Positions 1 to 8,467 of a stretch of DNA of 64,000 nucleotides are shown in pieces. Source of the DNA: an uncultured Ruminococcus sp. (GTDB taxonomy: Bacteria > Bacillota > Clostridia > Oscillospirales > Ruminococcaceae); NCBI GenBank assembly GCA_910579835.1, contig CAJTWQ010000001.1, forward strand, positions 1-64,000, written 5' to 3'. The notes under the pieces were generated by a model. It did no database searches. It worked only from the letters and a program-made list of their open reading frames with translations, and was not told where the DNA came from. A program made the translations under genes and the position numbers. Numbering within the stretch: the stretch's first letter is position 1; each line of letters starts with the position of its first letter.

Positions 1-55
1 GAGCTCCCGGCTCATAACCGGTCGGTCCGGGGTTCGAGTCCCTGATGGTCCACCA
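1..55 (+). tRNA. tRNA-Met (CAT), 3' part only
   Basis: The window opens inside a tRNA gene. The anticodon loop CTCATAA (11-17) gives anticodon CAT. The T arm is visible (TTCGAGT loop, 33-39, with a 5-bp stem), followed by the 3' acceptor strand, discriminator A at 52 and an encoded CCA at 53-55. The 5' half lies before the window. It could be elongator tRNA-Met or the lysidine-modified tRNA-Ile2, which also reads CAT in DNA. Confidence 0.9.
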
Positions 56-110
56 AATCAAACATTATACGCAAATGGTTACATTGTGATTATGTTACCG
101 TTGCAAAGGA

Positions 111-147
111 AAACTGCTGTTCTTTAATATGGAACAGCAGTTTTTGT
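111..147 (+). terminator. Rho-independent terminator after tRNA-Met
   Basis: A 12-bp perfect stem (111-122 with 132-143, AAACTGCTGTTC) and a 9-nt loop run into a T tract. It should end the tRNA transcript. From 148 to 313 I see no supported gene, only AT-rich sequence. Confidence 0.85.
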
Positions 148-313
148 TTATCTTTTTTTCGTGTGATTTTGTAGTGTTTTAAGTAAGAATAGACAGATGT
201 TCATTTCGGATCGAAATGTTCGTACTGCATAACGTTTTTGTGAGATTTCGGGACTGATCAAAGCTAATGTTATGTTAAAATAAAATAATAATATGCATTT
301 CGTGCCATAGATA

Positions 314-342
314 TTGGCAGGGAAACAAATGAATGATATTAT
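314..342 (+). promoter_or_regulatory. Sigma-A promoter of the broken secreted-protein gene
   Basis: TTGGCA (314-319), a 17-bp spacer, then TATTAT (337-342). It lies about 100 bp upstream of the ATG at 443, which has a G-rich ribosome site (431-436). Confidence 0.55.
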
Positions 343-442
343 AATCATATAATCTGGGGATAATAAATTTTAATCTTGTATTATTCTGCCTTAAAAGCTT
401 AGACTTTAGATTGTAAATATTTTTAAAATAGGGGGCGTATTT

Positions 443-1625
443 ATGCGACTTATAAAAAGAGCAGTTTCATGTTTGTGTGGTTTATTGATAGGTTGTAGTT
501 GCCTTGGATTAAATGTCTATGCTGAACCTTTAAATGACGATTTTGATTATGAATTTTCTGCATCTGCTTTTTACGACGATATAATGCAGATTCCTGAATG
601 GCAGCAAACTAAAAGCCGCATTATTAGAGGCGAGATGTTAGAATTGCCTGATGACATCTTAGCGGAAATGACTACAAGTGAGTTGGCAGATGCAGTTGCA
701 GACTATCCTTTTTTTGTTGATATATATGCATTTGATAACGCTCAAACCGGAGTTGAAATACTTATTGACCACTTTAATGGTGCAAAAGAATTAATGAGTC
801 GTCCGGATTGTGCTTCTGTTCTTCTGGATAAGTACGAAGCAAAACCGGTTTATATGACAGCGGATGAAAATATCGACACCCTGCGTTTCTCTTATATTGA
901 GGCATTGCTGACACAAAATACTGTTATAGATCAGATGGATGAGTCAGAGGTCGCAAAATTGGAGAAAGTCATTTTAAATAAGTACGATCAAAAACTTGAT
1001 TTCGATGTTTATGGTGAATTTTCTAAAGAGTTACCTTTTAAACTTTTGAGTCATAATTCTGGTAACGTTGATCTAGTAAGCTTTGCGGAGGAACATTGTA
1101 TTTCAGAAGGGTCAGCTGTATTAGGGTTTCAAGAAGATTCTATTAACGCTTCGTATTCCGGAACCGTTTCGACTTCTAATGGCACAGCAGTGTCAGTTAC
1201 AGTTTTTACATCATAACCAGTATCTGCTTCTGATTTGAAACGAATAAATAGTGAAACTGATGTAACTTATCCAACTGCAATTATATTAAGAAATGCTACA
1301 GGTAAATATAATTGTCACTCGTATGCTTGGTATTCTCAAGATACACTTAATAATAGATGGATGGATGAATTACCCAAATGCATATTGGGGCAATGGTAGC
1401 TATACTTATAGTAACATTCCATATGTGGATTATAAAATGGTATTCTGGTATAATAATTCAGTTGAACATTCTGCAATAGTTTCCGAGCGTATTTCAGATC
1501 CTTCAAACGGAAATTATTCTGAGTTGGTTATTGCTGTATCTAAATGGGGACAGGCAGGGCTATATAAGCATGGTAATACCAATTCACCTTATTTATATTG
1601 TAATGCAATAACTTATTATCATTAA
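443..1625 (+). pseudogene. Broken secreted protein with C-terminal CHSYAW (papain/NlpC-like) domain
   Basis: The frame opens with a signal peptide (Lys/Arg start, hydrophobic core, VYA cleavage site near residue 27) and runs to a TAA at 1214. Reading past that stop in the same frame gives sensible protein (NSETDVTYPTAIILR, then KYNCHSYAWYS). It then loses frame at a triple tandem GATG (1356-1367). Removing one 4-bp unit restores RWMNYPNAYWGNGSYTY and continues to a stop at 1625, including EHSAIVSERI. The Cys-His-Ser and later His pattern resembles papain-fold or NlpC-type hydrolase domains of Firmicutes secreted proteins; that assignment is tentative. Two independent lesions argue for a true pseudogene. 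The region is more AT-rich than the operons to its right and sits next to a tRNA 3' end, so it may be acquired DNA. Confidence 0.8.
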
Positions 1626-1632
1626 CTATTCA

Positions 1633-1657
1633 AGTCCCCGTGAGGGGACTTTTTATA
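1633..1657 (+). terminator. Terminator after the broken gene
   Basis: A 7-bp stem AGTCCCC (1633-1639) with GGGGACT (1644-1650), loop GTGA, followed by TTTTTATATTT. Confidence 0.85.
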
Positions 1658-1682
1658 TTTATTACAGTTTTTTAATAATCGG

Positions 1683-1711
1683 TTGCATTTTGATGTTAAT
1701 TGTGTTATAAT
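1683..1711 (+). promoter_or_regulatory. Promoter of the phosphonate operon
   Basis: TTGCAT (1683-1688), a 17-bp spacer, TATAAT (1706-1711). It is about 55 bp upstream of the first gene. Confidence 0.75.
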
Positions 1712-1765
1712 TATATGTAAAGCGTTATGTCGTTTAATTGTGATATAGGAGGAATTTAAAATATA

Positions 1766-3061
1766 ATGAAAGCAGTCTATACGTGTTTCTGCACGGATGT
1801 TATTCACGAAGGGCATATTAATATTTTGTCCGAGGCAAAAAAATACGGAAAGGTTATTGTCGGAATACTCAGCGACTCCGCTATGATACGCTTCAACCGC
1901 TTTCCGACCATTGATTTTGAGAAAAGGATAAGCATTGTTAGGGAGCTTAATATTGCCGATGAAATAGTTATACAGGACGATATTATGTACGATAAAATCA
2001 TTGAAAAGCTCCGCCCCGACTATATTATACACGGCGATAACTGGAAATCCGGCCCTATGAAAGCAATTCGTGACAATGCCGAGTCTCTGCTGAACAGGTA
2101 CGGCGGCAAGATAATCGACGTTCCTTATACATACAACGAGAATGTTAAAAGAATTGATATGAAAATTCGTGAAAAGCTGGCGATGCCCGAATACAGACGC
2201 AAGAGACTGAAACAGCTTATCAGGATGTGTCCAATCGTTAAGACTATCGAGGTTCACAGCGGTCTGACTGGACTCATCGCTGAAAAAACCATTGTGGAGA
2301 ACGACGGCGGACTCGATCAGTTTGACGCAATGTGGATAAGCTCTCTCTGTGATTCAACCGCAAAGGGCAAACCGGATATTGAACTCGTAGATATGACGTC
2401 ACGTTTTCGCACTATCGACGACGTTATGGAGGTTACTACAAAGCCGATCATATTTGACGGTGATACCGGCGGACTTATCGAGCATTTTGTCTACACTGTC
2501 CGTACTCTTGAAAGAATGGGAGTTTCCGCAATCATCATCGAGGACAAGACCGGCTTGAAGAAAAATTCACTTTTTGGCAACGAGGTGGTGCAGACGCAGG
2601 ATTCTATAGAACGCTTCTGCGAAAAAATCCGTGCCGGAAAGAAAATTCAGCTTACCGATGATTTTATGATAATCGCACGGATTGAAAGTCTGATTCTGGA
2701 ACAGGGTATGGAGGATGCTTTGAACCGCGCTTTTGCATATGTTGATGCCGGAGCAGACGGAATAATGATACACAGCAGAAAAAAGAACCCCTCTGAAATA
2801 TTGGAATTCTGCGATAAATTCAGGGAAGCGGATAATAATACTCCTATTGTTGTCGTTCCAACGTCCTTTAACGAGATAACGGAAGGCGAGCTTGCACGGC
2901 ACGGCGTAAACGTAGTCATCTATGCAAATCAGCTTACAAGAAGCGCATTTCCGGCTATGGAGCAGACGGCAAGGGATATTTTGCGGTATCACCGCGCTAA
3001 AGAGGCGGACGACCGTCTCATGCCTATAAAAGAAATTATAACGCTTATTGACGAGCTTTAA
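1766..3061 (+). CDS. pepM: Phosphoenolpyruvate phosphomutase with N-terminal cytidylyltransferase-like domain
   Basis: It rearranges phosphoenolpyruvate to phosphonopyruvate, the C-P bond-forming entry step of phosphonate biosynthesis. The C-terminal ~280 residues are the mutase: the Mg-binding stretch FDGDTGG (230-236) is followed by EDKTGLKKNS (259-268), the motif separating true mutases from isocitrate lyase-type relatives. Residues 1-130 form a nucleotidyltransferase fold with an HxGH motif (HEGH, 14-17). The RTxGIST signature expected near the end of glycerol-3-phosphate-cytidylyltransferase-type domains is not recognisable. The domain order matches Fom1 of fosfomycin producers. Start ATG at 1766, with AGGAGGA about 12 nt upstream. 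It is the first gene of a five-gene, tightly spaced operon. The mutase call is firm; the activity of the N-terminal domain is open. Confidence 0.93.
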   Translation: MKAVYTCFCTDVIHEGHINILSEAKKYGKVIVGILSDSAMIRFNRFPTIDFEKRISIVRELNIADEIVIQDDIMYDKIIEKLRPDYIIHGDNWKSGPMKAIRDNAESLLNRYGGKIIDVPYTYNENVKRIDMKIREKLAMPEYRRKRLKQLIRMCPIVKTIEVHSGLTGLIAEKTIVENDGGLDQFDAMWISSLCDSTAKGKPDIELVDMTSRFRTIDDVMEVTTKPIIFDGDTGGLIEHFVYTVRTLERMGVSAIIIEDKTGLKKNSLFGNEVVQTQDSIERFCEKIRAGKKIQLTDDFMIIARIESLILEQGMEDALNRAFAYVDAGADGIMIHSRKKNPSEILEFCDKFREADNNTPIVVVPTSFNEITEGELARHGVNVVIYANQLTRSAFPAMEQTARDILRYHRAKEADDRLMPIKEIITLIDEL

Positions 3062-3074
3062 TCGGAGGATAATT

Positions 3075-4208
3075 ATGGAAAAAATAAAAAGAAATATTCT
3101 TTTGAATCCCGGACCTTCAACTACAACCGATAGCGTAAAAATGGCGCAGGCAGTTCCGGACATTTGTCCCAGAGAAAAGGAATTTGGCGATATTATGCGG
3201 AAAATGCGTACCGATCTGGTGAAAATAGTTCACGGCGATCCGGACAAATATACATCCGTGCTGTTCTGCGGTTCGGGTACGATAAACATTGACGTGTGTA
3301 TTAATTCACTGTTGCCGGAGGGAAAAAAGATTCTGGTGGTCAATAACGGAGCTTACAGCGCACGGGCCGTCGAGGTGTGCCAATATTACGGACTGCCTCA
3401 TATCGACTTGAAATTCCCCGTTGATCAGCTTCCCGATCTTGCCGAAGTCGAGCGGACGCTTAAAAATGATCCCGACATTGCGCTTGTGCATACGACTCAC
3501 AATGAGACGGGTACAGGAATTCTTAATCCCATTCGTGAAATAGGCTCGCTTGCTCATAAATACGGCGCAGTTTTTACTGTAGATACCACGTCTACGCTGG
3601 CGATGCGGCCTATTGACATCGAAAAGGATAATATTGATTTCTGCATGGCGTCGGCGCAAAAGGGACTTATGGCCATGACCGGATTGTCCTTTATTATCGG
3701 AAACCGCCGGATTATAGAGGAATCCGCCGCATATCCGAAGCGTTCCTATTATTGCAATCTGTTTTTGCAGTACGATTTCTTTGAAAAGACCGGAGAGATG
3801 CATTTTACGCCGCCCGTTCAGACGGTTTATGCAGCAAAACAGGCGCTGGAGGAGTATTTTGCCGAGGGTGAAGAAAATAAATGGGCACGCCATACAAGAG
3901 TTTTTAACGCCATAAACGAGGGACTTGACAGGCTGGGGTTCCGTCAGGTCATAAAGCCGGAGCATAGAGCCGGACTGGTTTCCTCGGCGGTTTATCCCGA
4001 CGATCCCAACTGGAGCTTTGAGGCGGTTCACGATTACTGCTATGAGAGGGGATTTACTATATATCCCGGCAAGATCTCAACGACAAATACTTTCCGTCTC
4101 TGCGCTCTGGGAGCTATTGACGATAAGGACATCCGCGACTTTTTCGAGGTATTTGAGGATGCACTTAAATCCCTTAATATAGCGATTCCGGTGGTGTATA
4201 AGCAATAA
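3075..4208 (+). CDS. phnW: 2-aminoethylphosphonate:pyruvate aminotransferase
   Basis: This is a fold-type I PLP aminotransferase, about 377 residues, opening with ILLNPGPSTTTDSV as in PhnW proteins. It interconverts phosphonoacetaldehyde and 2-aminoethylphosphonate. The PLP lysine is in ASAQKGLMAMTG, and DTTSTLAM carries the usual cofactor Asp. I chose the ATG at 3075 because GGAGG (3064-3068) precedes it by 6 nt; a longer frame from 3048 would start inside the upstream gene. Together with PEP mutase and the decarboxylase, the gene is likely to run in the biosynthetic direction. PhnW also serves AEP degradation, but no phosphonatase or C-P lyase gene is nearby. Confidence 0.92.
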   Translation: MEKIKRNILLNPGPSTTTDSVKMAQAVPDICPREKEFGDIMRKMRTDLVKIVHGDPDKYTSVLFCGSGTINIDVCINSLLPEGKKILVVNNGAYSARAVEVCQYYGLPHIDLKFPVDQLPDLAEVERTLKNDPDIALVHTTHNETGTGILNPIREIGSLAHKYGAVFTVDTTSTLAMRPIDIEKDNIDFCMASAQKGLMAMTGLSFIIGNRRIIEESAAYPKRSYYCNLFLQYDFFEKTGEMHFTPPVQTVYAAKQALEEYFAEGEENKWARHTRVFNAINEGLDRLGFRQVIKPEHRAGLVSSAVYPDDPNWSFEAVHDYCYERGFTIYPGKISTTNTFRLCALGAIDDKDIRDFFEVFEDALKSLNIAIPVVYKQ

Positions 4209-4906
4209 TGGAAAATGCAGTTATAATGGCTTCGGGAATGGGGACGAGAATGCGTCCGCTGACCGAAACGACGCCAAAGCCCCTTATAAGGGTTCGTGAC
4301 GTACCTATGATCGAAACGGTGATAAATGCGCTGAAACGGCGCAGAGTAGGGAAAATCTATGTAGTTGTCGGTTATCTGGGGGAGCAGTTTAATTATCTGC
4401 GTGAGAAATACCTTAACGTTGAAATTGTGGAAAATCCCGACTATGAGACGGTAAATAATATTTCATCTATTTACTATGCCGCAGATTTTCTTGAAAAAGG
4501 GGACTGCTTTATCTGTGAAGCCGATCTTTTTGTGAGTAATGAGGATATACTTTCGGCAGTTCCGGACTGTTCGTGCTATTTTGGAAAATATACCGAGGGT
4601 AAAACAGATGACTGGGTATTCGATACCAATGAGGACGGATTTATAACGAGAGTTGGTAAGTCGGGAGAAAATCAGTATCTCATGACGGGGATCGCATATC
4701 TGAAACGGCAGGACGGAAAGATACTTTCGGATAAAATTCGGGGTAGATATGGCACATACGGCTATGAATCGCTATTCTGGGACGATGTTGTTAATGATAA
4801 TCTTGATTTGCTCCGGCTTATGGTACATCCTGTTTCACATGAAGATATAGTCGAGATCGATACTGTTTCTGAGCTGGAAGCAATAAATAACGCAAGGGTT
4901 GAGTAA
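4208..4906 (+). CDS. pntC: Sugar-phosphate-type nucleotidyltransferase, probable AEP cytidylyltransferase (PntC/LicC-like)
   Basis: A GT-A type nucleotidyltransferase of 232 residues with the signature MASGMGTRMRPLTETTPKPL at the N-terminus. The family includes LicC, which makes CDP-choline, and PntC, which makes CMP-2-aminoethylphosphonate. The start codon shares one base with the phnW stop (TAATG), so translation is probably coupled. Between phnW and the decarboxylase gene, activation of AEP with CTP is the simplest role; it would prime AEP for transfer to a surface glycan or lipid. Substrate choice cannot be read from sequence alone, and no LicD-like transferase is visible in the window. 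Confidence 0.75.
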   Translation: MENAVIMASGMGTRMRPLTETTPKPLIRVRDVPMIETVINALKRRRVGKIYVVVGYLGEQFNYLREKYLNVEIVENPDYETVNNISSIYYAADFLEKGDCFICEADLFVSNEDILSAVPDCSCYFGKYTEGKTDDWVFDTNEDGFITRVGKSGENQYLMTGIAYLKRQDGKILSDKIRGRYGTYGYESLFWDDVVNDNLDLLRLMVHPVSHEDIVEIDTVSELEAINNARVE

Positions 4907-4907
4907 T

Positions 4908-6041
4908 ATGAAAGTTGAAAAATTTGTTGATATAATAGGAGCTGATTTCTACACTGGCGTACCGGATTCACAACTGAAAGCGCTTTGCAGCTACCTGGTT
5001 AATACTTATGGTATAGATAAGAATCATCATATAATAGCAGCCAACGAGGGAAACTGCGCCGCATTGGGTGCAGGATATTATCTTGCCACGGGAAAAGTGC
5101 CGGTTGTCTATATGCAGAATTCTGGAGAGGGAAATATTATTAATCCTGCTGCATCGCTGCTTAACGGCAGGGTTTACGGAATTCCCATGATTTTTGTTAT
5201 CGGCTGGAGGGGCGAACCGGGAGTGCATGACGAGCCGCAGCATATCTATCAGGGTCAGGTGACCGTGAAGCTGCTGGAGGATATGGAAATTACTCCGTTT
5301 ATTGTAAGCCCTGAAACCACGGAGGAGGAGTTATTCGCCGCTATGGAGAAATTCAGGGAACTTCTTGCAGAGGGTAAGCAGGTGGGATTTGTAATTCGTA
5401 AGAGCGCGCTGACCTACGGAGGAAAGATGGTTTACGACAACTCATACACAATGGAGAGAGAGGAAGTGATTCGCCGTATTACCGCTTTTTCCGGAAATGA
5501 TCCTATTGTCTGCACCACGGGAAAGGCAAGCCGTGAACTTTTTGAAATTCGTGAGCAGAACGGTCAGAGCCATAAATATGATTTTCTTACGGTAGGTTCT
5601 ATGGGGCATTGTTCGTCCATAGCTCTGGGTATTGCCTGCGCCCAGTCTGAACGGAAAATATGGTGCATAGACGGCGACGGAGCAGCGCTTATGCATATGG
5701 GAGCATTGTCGGTAATCGGTGGTATATCGCCGGAAAATCTGGTTCATATCGTTATTAACAACGAGGCGCACGAGACTGTCGGGGGACAGCCCACAGCAAT
5801 GAAAAATACGGACATTACTGCTGCTGCTGCTGCCTGCGGATATACATATACGGCGTGTGCCGGCAGCTATGAGGAGCTTGAAAGAGAACTTGACCTTGCA
5901 AAGAGGGAAAAAGGCTTGTGGCTGATCGAAGTAAAGTGCGCTATCGGTTCCCGTGAGGATCTGGGACGTCCGACTCTTACGGCTATGGAGAACAAGAATA
6001 ATTTTATGAGGTTTCTTCAACAGACTCAGGAGGTATACTGA
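4908..6041 (+). CDS. aepY: Phosphonopyruvate decarboxylase
   Basis: A ThDP-dependent enzyme of 377 residues that decarboxylates phosphonopyruvate to phosphonoacetaldehyde and so pulls the unfavourable mutase reaction forward. The N-terminal part has the family's FYTGVPDSQLK and ANEGNCAALGAGYYLATGK (the Glu being the ThDP-activating residue). The C-terminal part has the ThDP/Mg motif GDGAALMHMG ending in VINNEAHETVGGQ. I use the ATG at 4908, which fits AAGGG upstream better than a TTG nine bases earlier. The start overlaps or abuts the previous gene, so co-translation is likely. Sulfopyruvate decarboxylases are related, but the PEP mutase context decides. Confidence 0.93.
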   Translation: MKVEKFVDIIGADFYTGVPDSQLKALCSYLVNTYGIDKNHHIIAANEGNCAALGAGYYLATGKVPVVYMQNSGEGNIINPAASLLNGRVYGIPMIFVIGWRGEPGVHDEPQHIYQGQVTVKLLEDMEITPFIVSPETTEEELFAAMEKFRELLAEGKQVGFVIRKSALTYGGKMVYDNSYTMEREEVIRRITAFSGNDPIVCTTGKASRELFEIREQNGQSHKYDFLTVGSMGHCSSIALGIACAQSERKIWCIDGDGAALMHMGALSVIGGISPENLVHIVINNEAHETVGGQPTAMKNTDITAAAAACGYTYTACAGSYEELERELDLAKREKGLWLIEVKCAIGSREDLGRPTLTAMENKNNFMRFLQQTQEVY

Positions 6042-6997
6042 TGAGTGTGAGGTTTCATTTGCCGGGGCTTTCAAGTCATTTTAGGTTAAATATTGTTTTT
6101 GCCGAAATGCTGAAAAGCTTTCCCGAATATTTTCGCGAGGGCGTGGAAATTGCATCTGTTTATGGTACGTTTCCGCCTGCCATATGGAACGGCGGACGTA
6201 CACAGCAGAATATCTGTAATAAAAATTTTATAAAATCTGTTCTGACAACGCTGAATAAAAGAGGCATACCTGCGAGGTTTACTTTTACAAATCCTATGCT
6301 TGAAAAAAAGCATCTAAGCGATAAATTCTGCAACATGATATTAAGTATGGCTGATAACGGACTTAACGAGGTTATAGTTGTTTCTCCGATTCTTGAAGAT
6401 TATATCAGAAAGCATTTTCCTCGTTATAAGATAACCAGTTCCACCTGTAAACGCATAACCGACGCAGACAGACTTTATAAGGAATTAGAGAAAGATTATC
6501 ACATAGTTGTTATTGATTATGACCTTAATCATAATTTTGAGGTTCTTGAAAAGATTTCTGATAAGTCAAAGTGCGAGCTGCTGGTAAATGCCTGCTGCAA
6601 TCCCAGATGTAAACACCGCTCACATCATTACCAGACAATGGGACTTGAACAGATAGCATACGCGAATCATGTAAGGAAATATCCGGATACTCCCTTTGAC
6701 GCTGACAGATTTTTTAGAGAGCATCCGGAAAGTTCTGCGGAATTTGAATGCAATTGCGTAAACAGAACTATTTTCGAGGCTAAAAAGTTGAAAAACCATA
6801 TAACTCCGGAAGAAATATGGAAGAAATATGTGCCCATGGGGTTCAGTCAGTTTAAAATAGAGGGAAGAACTGCCGGAGTTTTTAATCTGCTTGAAACATA
6901 TCTTTATTACATGGCAAGACCGGAGCACAGGGATGAACTTCGTTTGAAAATGCTTGAAATGTGCGAGATTAATGAGATACTTGAAGTTATGGAATAA
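6041..6997 (+). CDS. U32-like Cys-rich protein ending the phosphonate operon
   Basis: A 318-residue protein whose stop-start overlap (TGATG) with the decarboxylase gene and CAGGAGG site place it in the phosphonate operon. It resembles the peptidase U32/UbiU/UbiV group: LNEVIVVSPILEDYI, an SSTCKRI segment, NACCNPRCKHR (about residues 187-197), FECNC (about 233-237) and FKIEGR near the C-terminus. Known U32-type proteins such as UbiU and UbiV hold a [4Fe-4S] cluster and act in hydroxylation of RNA or quinones. I infer an Fe-S protein of unknown reaction. A role in modifying the AEP product or its carrier is possible but unproven. There is no signal peptide or membrane segment, so it should be cytosolic. 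Confidence 0.65.
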   Translation: MSVRFHLPGLSSHFRLNIVFAEMLKSFPEYFREGVEIASVYGTFPPAIWNGGRTQQNICNKNFIKSVLTTLNKRGIPARFTFTNPMLEKKHLSDKFCNMILSMADNGLNEVIVVSPILEDYIRKHFPRYKITSSTCKRITDADRLYKELEKDYHIVVIDYDLNHNFEVLEKISDKSKCELLVNACCNPRCKHRSHHYQTMGLEQIAYANHVRKYPDTPFDADRFFREHPESSAEFECNCVNRTIFEAKKLKNHITPEEIWKKYVPMGFSQFKIEGRTAGVFNLLETYLYYMARPEHRDELRLKMLEMCEINEILEVME

Positions 6998-7005
6998 GGG
7001 TATAA

Positions 7006-7038
7006 AAAATCCTCGCAGGATAATCCTGCGAGGATTTT
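7006..7038. terminator. Bidirectional terminator between phosphonate operon and rpsI
   Basis: A near-perfect stem (7006-7021 with 7023-7038, core ATCCTCGCAGGAT) is flanked by A and T runs, so it can end both converging transcripts. Confidence 0.85.
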
Positions 7039-7063
7039 GGTGTGCAGTCCGGATAAGGGGAAA

Positions 7064-7465
7064 TTATCTCTTTGAGAACTGAGGAGCACGGCGGGCAGCC
7101 TTGAGACCGTACTTCTTTCTTTCCTTCATTCTTGGATCACGAGTAAGGAATCCAGCCTTTTTGAGGATAGGACGAAGCTCGGGATCAAATTCAAGAAGTG
7201 CTCTTGAAAGACCGTGTCTGATTGCGCCGGCCTGTCCGGTAACACCGCCGCCGGTAACTGTGCAGATAATATCAAACTTTTCAACGTTGTCTGTAAGAGC
7301 AAGAGGCTGACGAACAATAAGCTTGAGAGTTTCAAGACCGAAGTAGTCGTCGATACCTCTGCCGTTGATAGTAACGTTTCCTGAACCAGGATAAATTCTT
7401 ACTCTTGCAACGGAATGCTTTCTTCTGCCTGTTCCGTAATAGTATTTAACTTTTGATTCGTACAT
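7064..7465 (-). CDS. rpsI: 30S ribosomal protein S9
   Basis: 133 residues, starting [16 protein letters not shown] and ending in the conserved basic tail [17 protein letters not shown], whose last residues reach the ribosomal P site. It follows rplM by 21 bp on the same transcript, the usual L13-S9 pairing. A GGAGG site precedes the ATG at 7465. Confidence 0.97.
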   Translation of the reverse strand: MYESKVKYYYGTGRRKHSVARVRIYPGSGNVTINGRGIDDYFGLETLKLIVRQPLALTDNVEKFDIICTVTGGGVTGQAGAIRHGLSRALLEFDPELRPILKKAGFLTRDPRMKERKKYGLKAARRAPQFSKR

Positions 7466-7486
7466 CTGTAAACGCCTCCTTTTTAA

Positions 7487-7915
7487 TTAAAGCTCGTAAG
7501 CGACGGGCTTCTGAGCAGCCTGATTGTGCTGGGCGCCCTTGTATGTTCTGAGTCTTTTGAGCTGTGCTCTGCCAAGAGTATTGTTAGGAAGCATGCCGTT
7601 TACGGCGATCATCATGGCTCTGTCAGCCTCGTTAGCCATCATATCCTTATAAGCGATAGACTTGAGTCCGCCGATCCAGCCTGTATGCCAGTAATACTTC
7701 TTTTGCTCAAGCTTTTTTCCTGTGAGAACAGCCTTTTCGCAGTTGATAATGATAACATGATCTCCGCAGTCTACGTTGGGAGTATAAGTAGGCTTATGCT
7801 TGCCTCTGAGAATATGAGCTGCCTTGGCTGCAACACGTCCCAGCGGCTTTCCCTCTGCATCGAGGATATACCATGTGCGTGTTACTTCGGCAGGCTTTGT
7901 CAGTGTAGTTGACAT
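7487..7915 (-). CDS. rplM: 50S ribosomal protein L13
   Basis: 142 residues with the L13 signatures TWYILDAEGKPLGRVA, GDHVIIINCEKAVLTGKK and LGRAQLKRLRTYKG. The frame is open 96 bases further upstream, but the start at 7915 has a strong AGGAGGAAT site and matches the family N-terminus. First gene of the rplM-rpsI operon. Confidence 0.97.
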   Translation of the reverse strand: MSTTLTKPAEVTRTWYILDAEGKPLGRVAAKAAHILRGKHKPTYTPNVDCGDHVIIINCEKAVLTGKKLEQKKYYWHTGWIGGLKSIAYKDMMANEADRAMMIAVNGMLPNNTLGRAQLKRLRTYKGAQHNQAAQKPVAYEL

Positions 7916-8010
7916 ATTTAATTCCTCCTGAAAATATAAGTGATCCGGAGAAAAGACTCCGGTGTGCTTTTGGGCTGCGCTGTTTAAGCGAAGCTCTAAG
8001 CACAGCAACA
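7916..8010 (-). promoter_or_regulatory. Structured 5' leader of rplM-rpsI (candidate L13 leader)
   Basis: About 95 nt lie between the predicted transcription start and the rplM ATG. On the transcript, GUGCUU (8003-7998) can pair with AAGCAC (7969-7964), enclosing further helices, and CCGGAG/CUCCGG (7962-7957 with 7950-7945) forms a 6-bp hairpin just before the ribosome site. Firmicutes commonly carry an autoregulatory L13 leader here. That this is one is an inference from position and fold. Confidence 0.5.
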
Positions 8011-8016
8011 ATAATT

Positions 8017-8045
8017 ATTATACATGAAAGCGCAAAACTTGTCAA
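8017..8045 (-). promoter_or_regulatory. Consensus promoter of rplM-rpsI
   Basis: On the minus strand TTGACA (8045-8040), a 17-bp spacer and TATAAT (8022-8017) are both perfect sigma-A boxes, as expected for a ribosomal protein operon. Confidence 0.9.
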
Positions 8046-8344
8046 GAGTAAAACCGGTTTTTTTTTAATATATATTCTTTTTTCTCTTATAAACTCTCTG
8101 TTTTTCTCTGTTTCTCTTTGTATCTCATGTTTCATTTTAATTTTTGCGTGGAGAAAATTTGTTCAATCATAATTTATATTATGTGCAGATTTACCAATAA
8201 TTTTTTCTTGACGAATGCACAGAAAAATTATATTATTATAGGTAAGGTAACTTATATTGCTGAAGTAACTGCATGGTTTAATATCTACCAGTCGGATTTA
8301 CCTCAGAGCAGTGATCAGTTTAGCGCTGAAATTAACGGCTCCCC
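8046..8344. other. Intergenic region with a possible orphan promoter
   Basis: No gene can be supported here. The only signal is a plus-strand promoter-like pair, TTGACG (8208-8213), 17 bp, TATTAT (8231-8236). What it would transcribe before the sigma-factor promoter at 8345 is unclear. A short leader or a decayed gene are both possible. Confidence 0.4.
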
Positions 8345-8374
8345 TTGACGAAAGCTGTCGTTATGTAGTATAAT
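8345..8374 (+). promoter_or_regulatory. Promoter of the ECF sigma operon
   Basis: TTGACG (8345-8350), an 18-bp spacer, TATAAT (8369-8374). It is about 95 bp ahead of the sigma-factor start. Confidence 0.7.
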
Positions 8375-8467
8375 TACTATGATACATGACAGATTCTGAA
8401 ATAGTGAGAGATTTGCATAACAATAAACGACTAACATATATAACTATGTTGAGGGAAAGGAGAAGCT

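Noticed and set aside
1622..2257. Long minus-strand frame opposite pepM
   Set aside because: It is antisense to a firmly identified enzyme, has no ribosome site, and its composition follows from the codon usage of the plus-strand gene.
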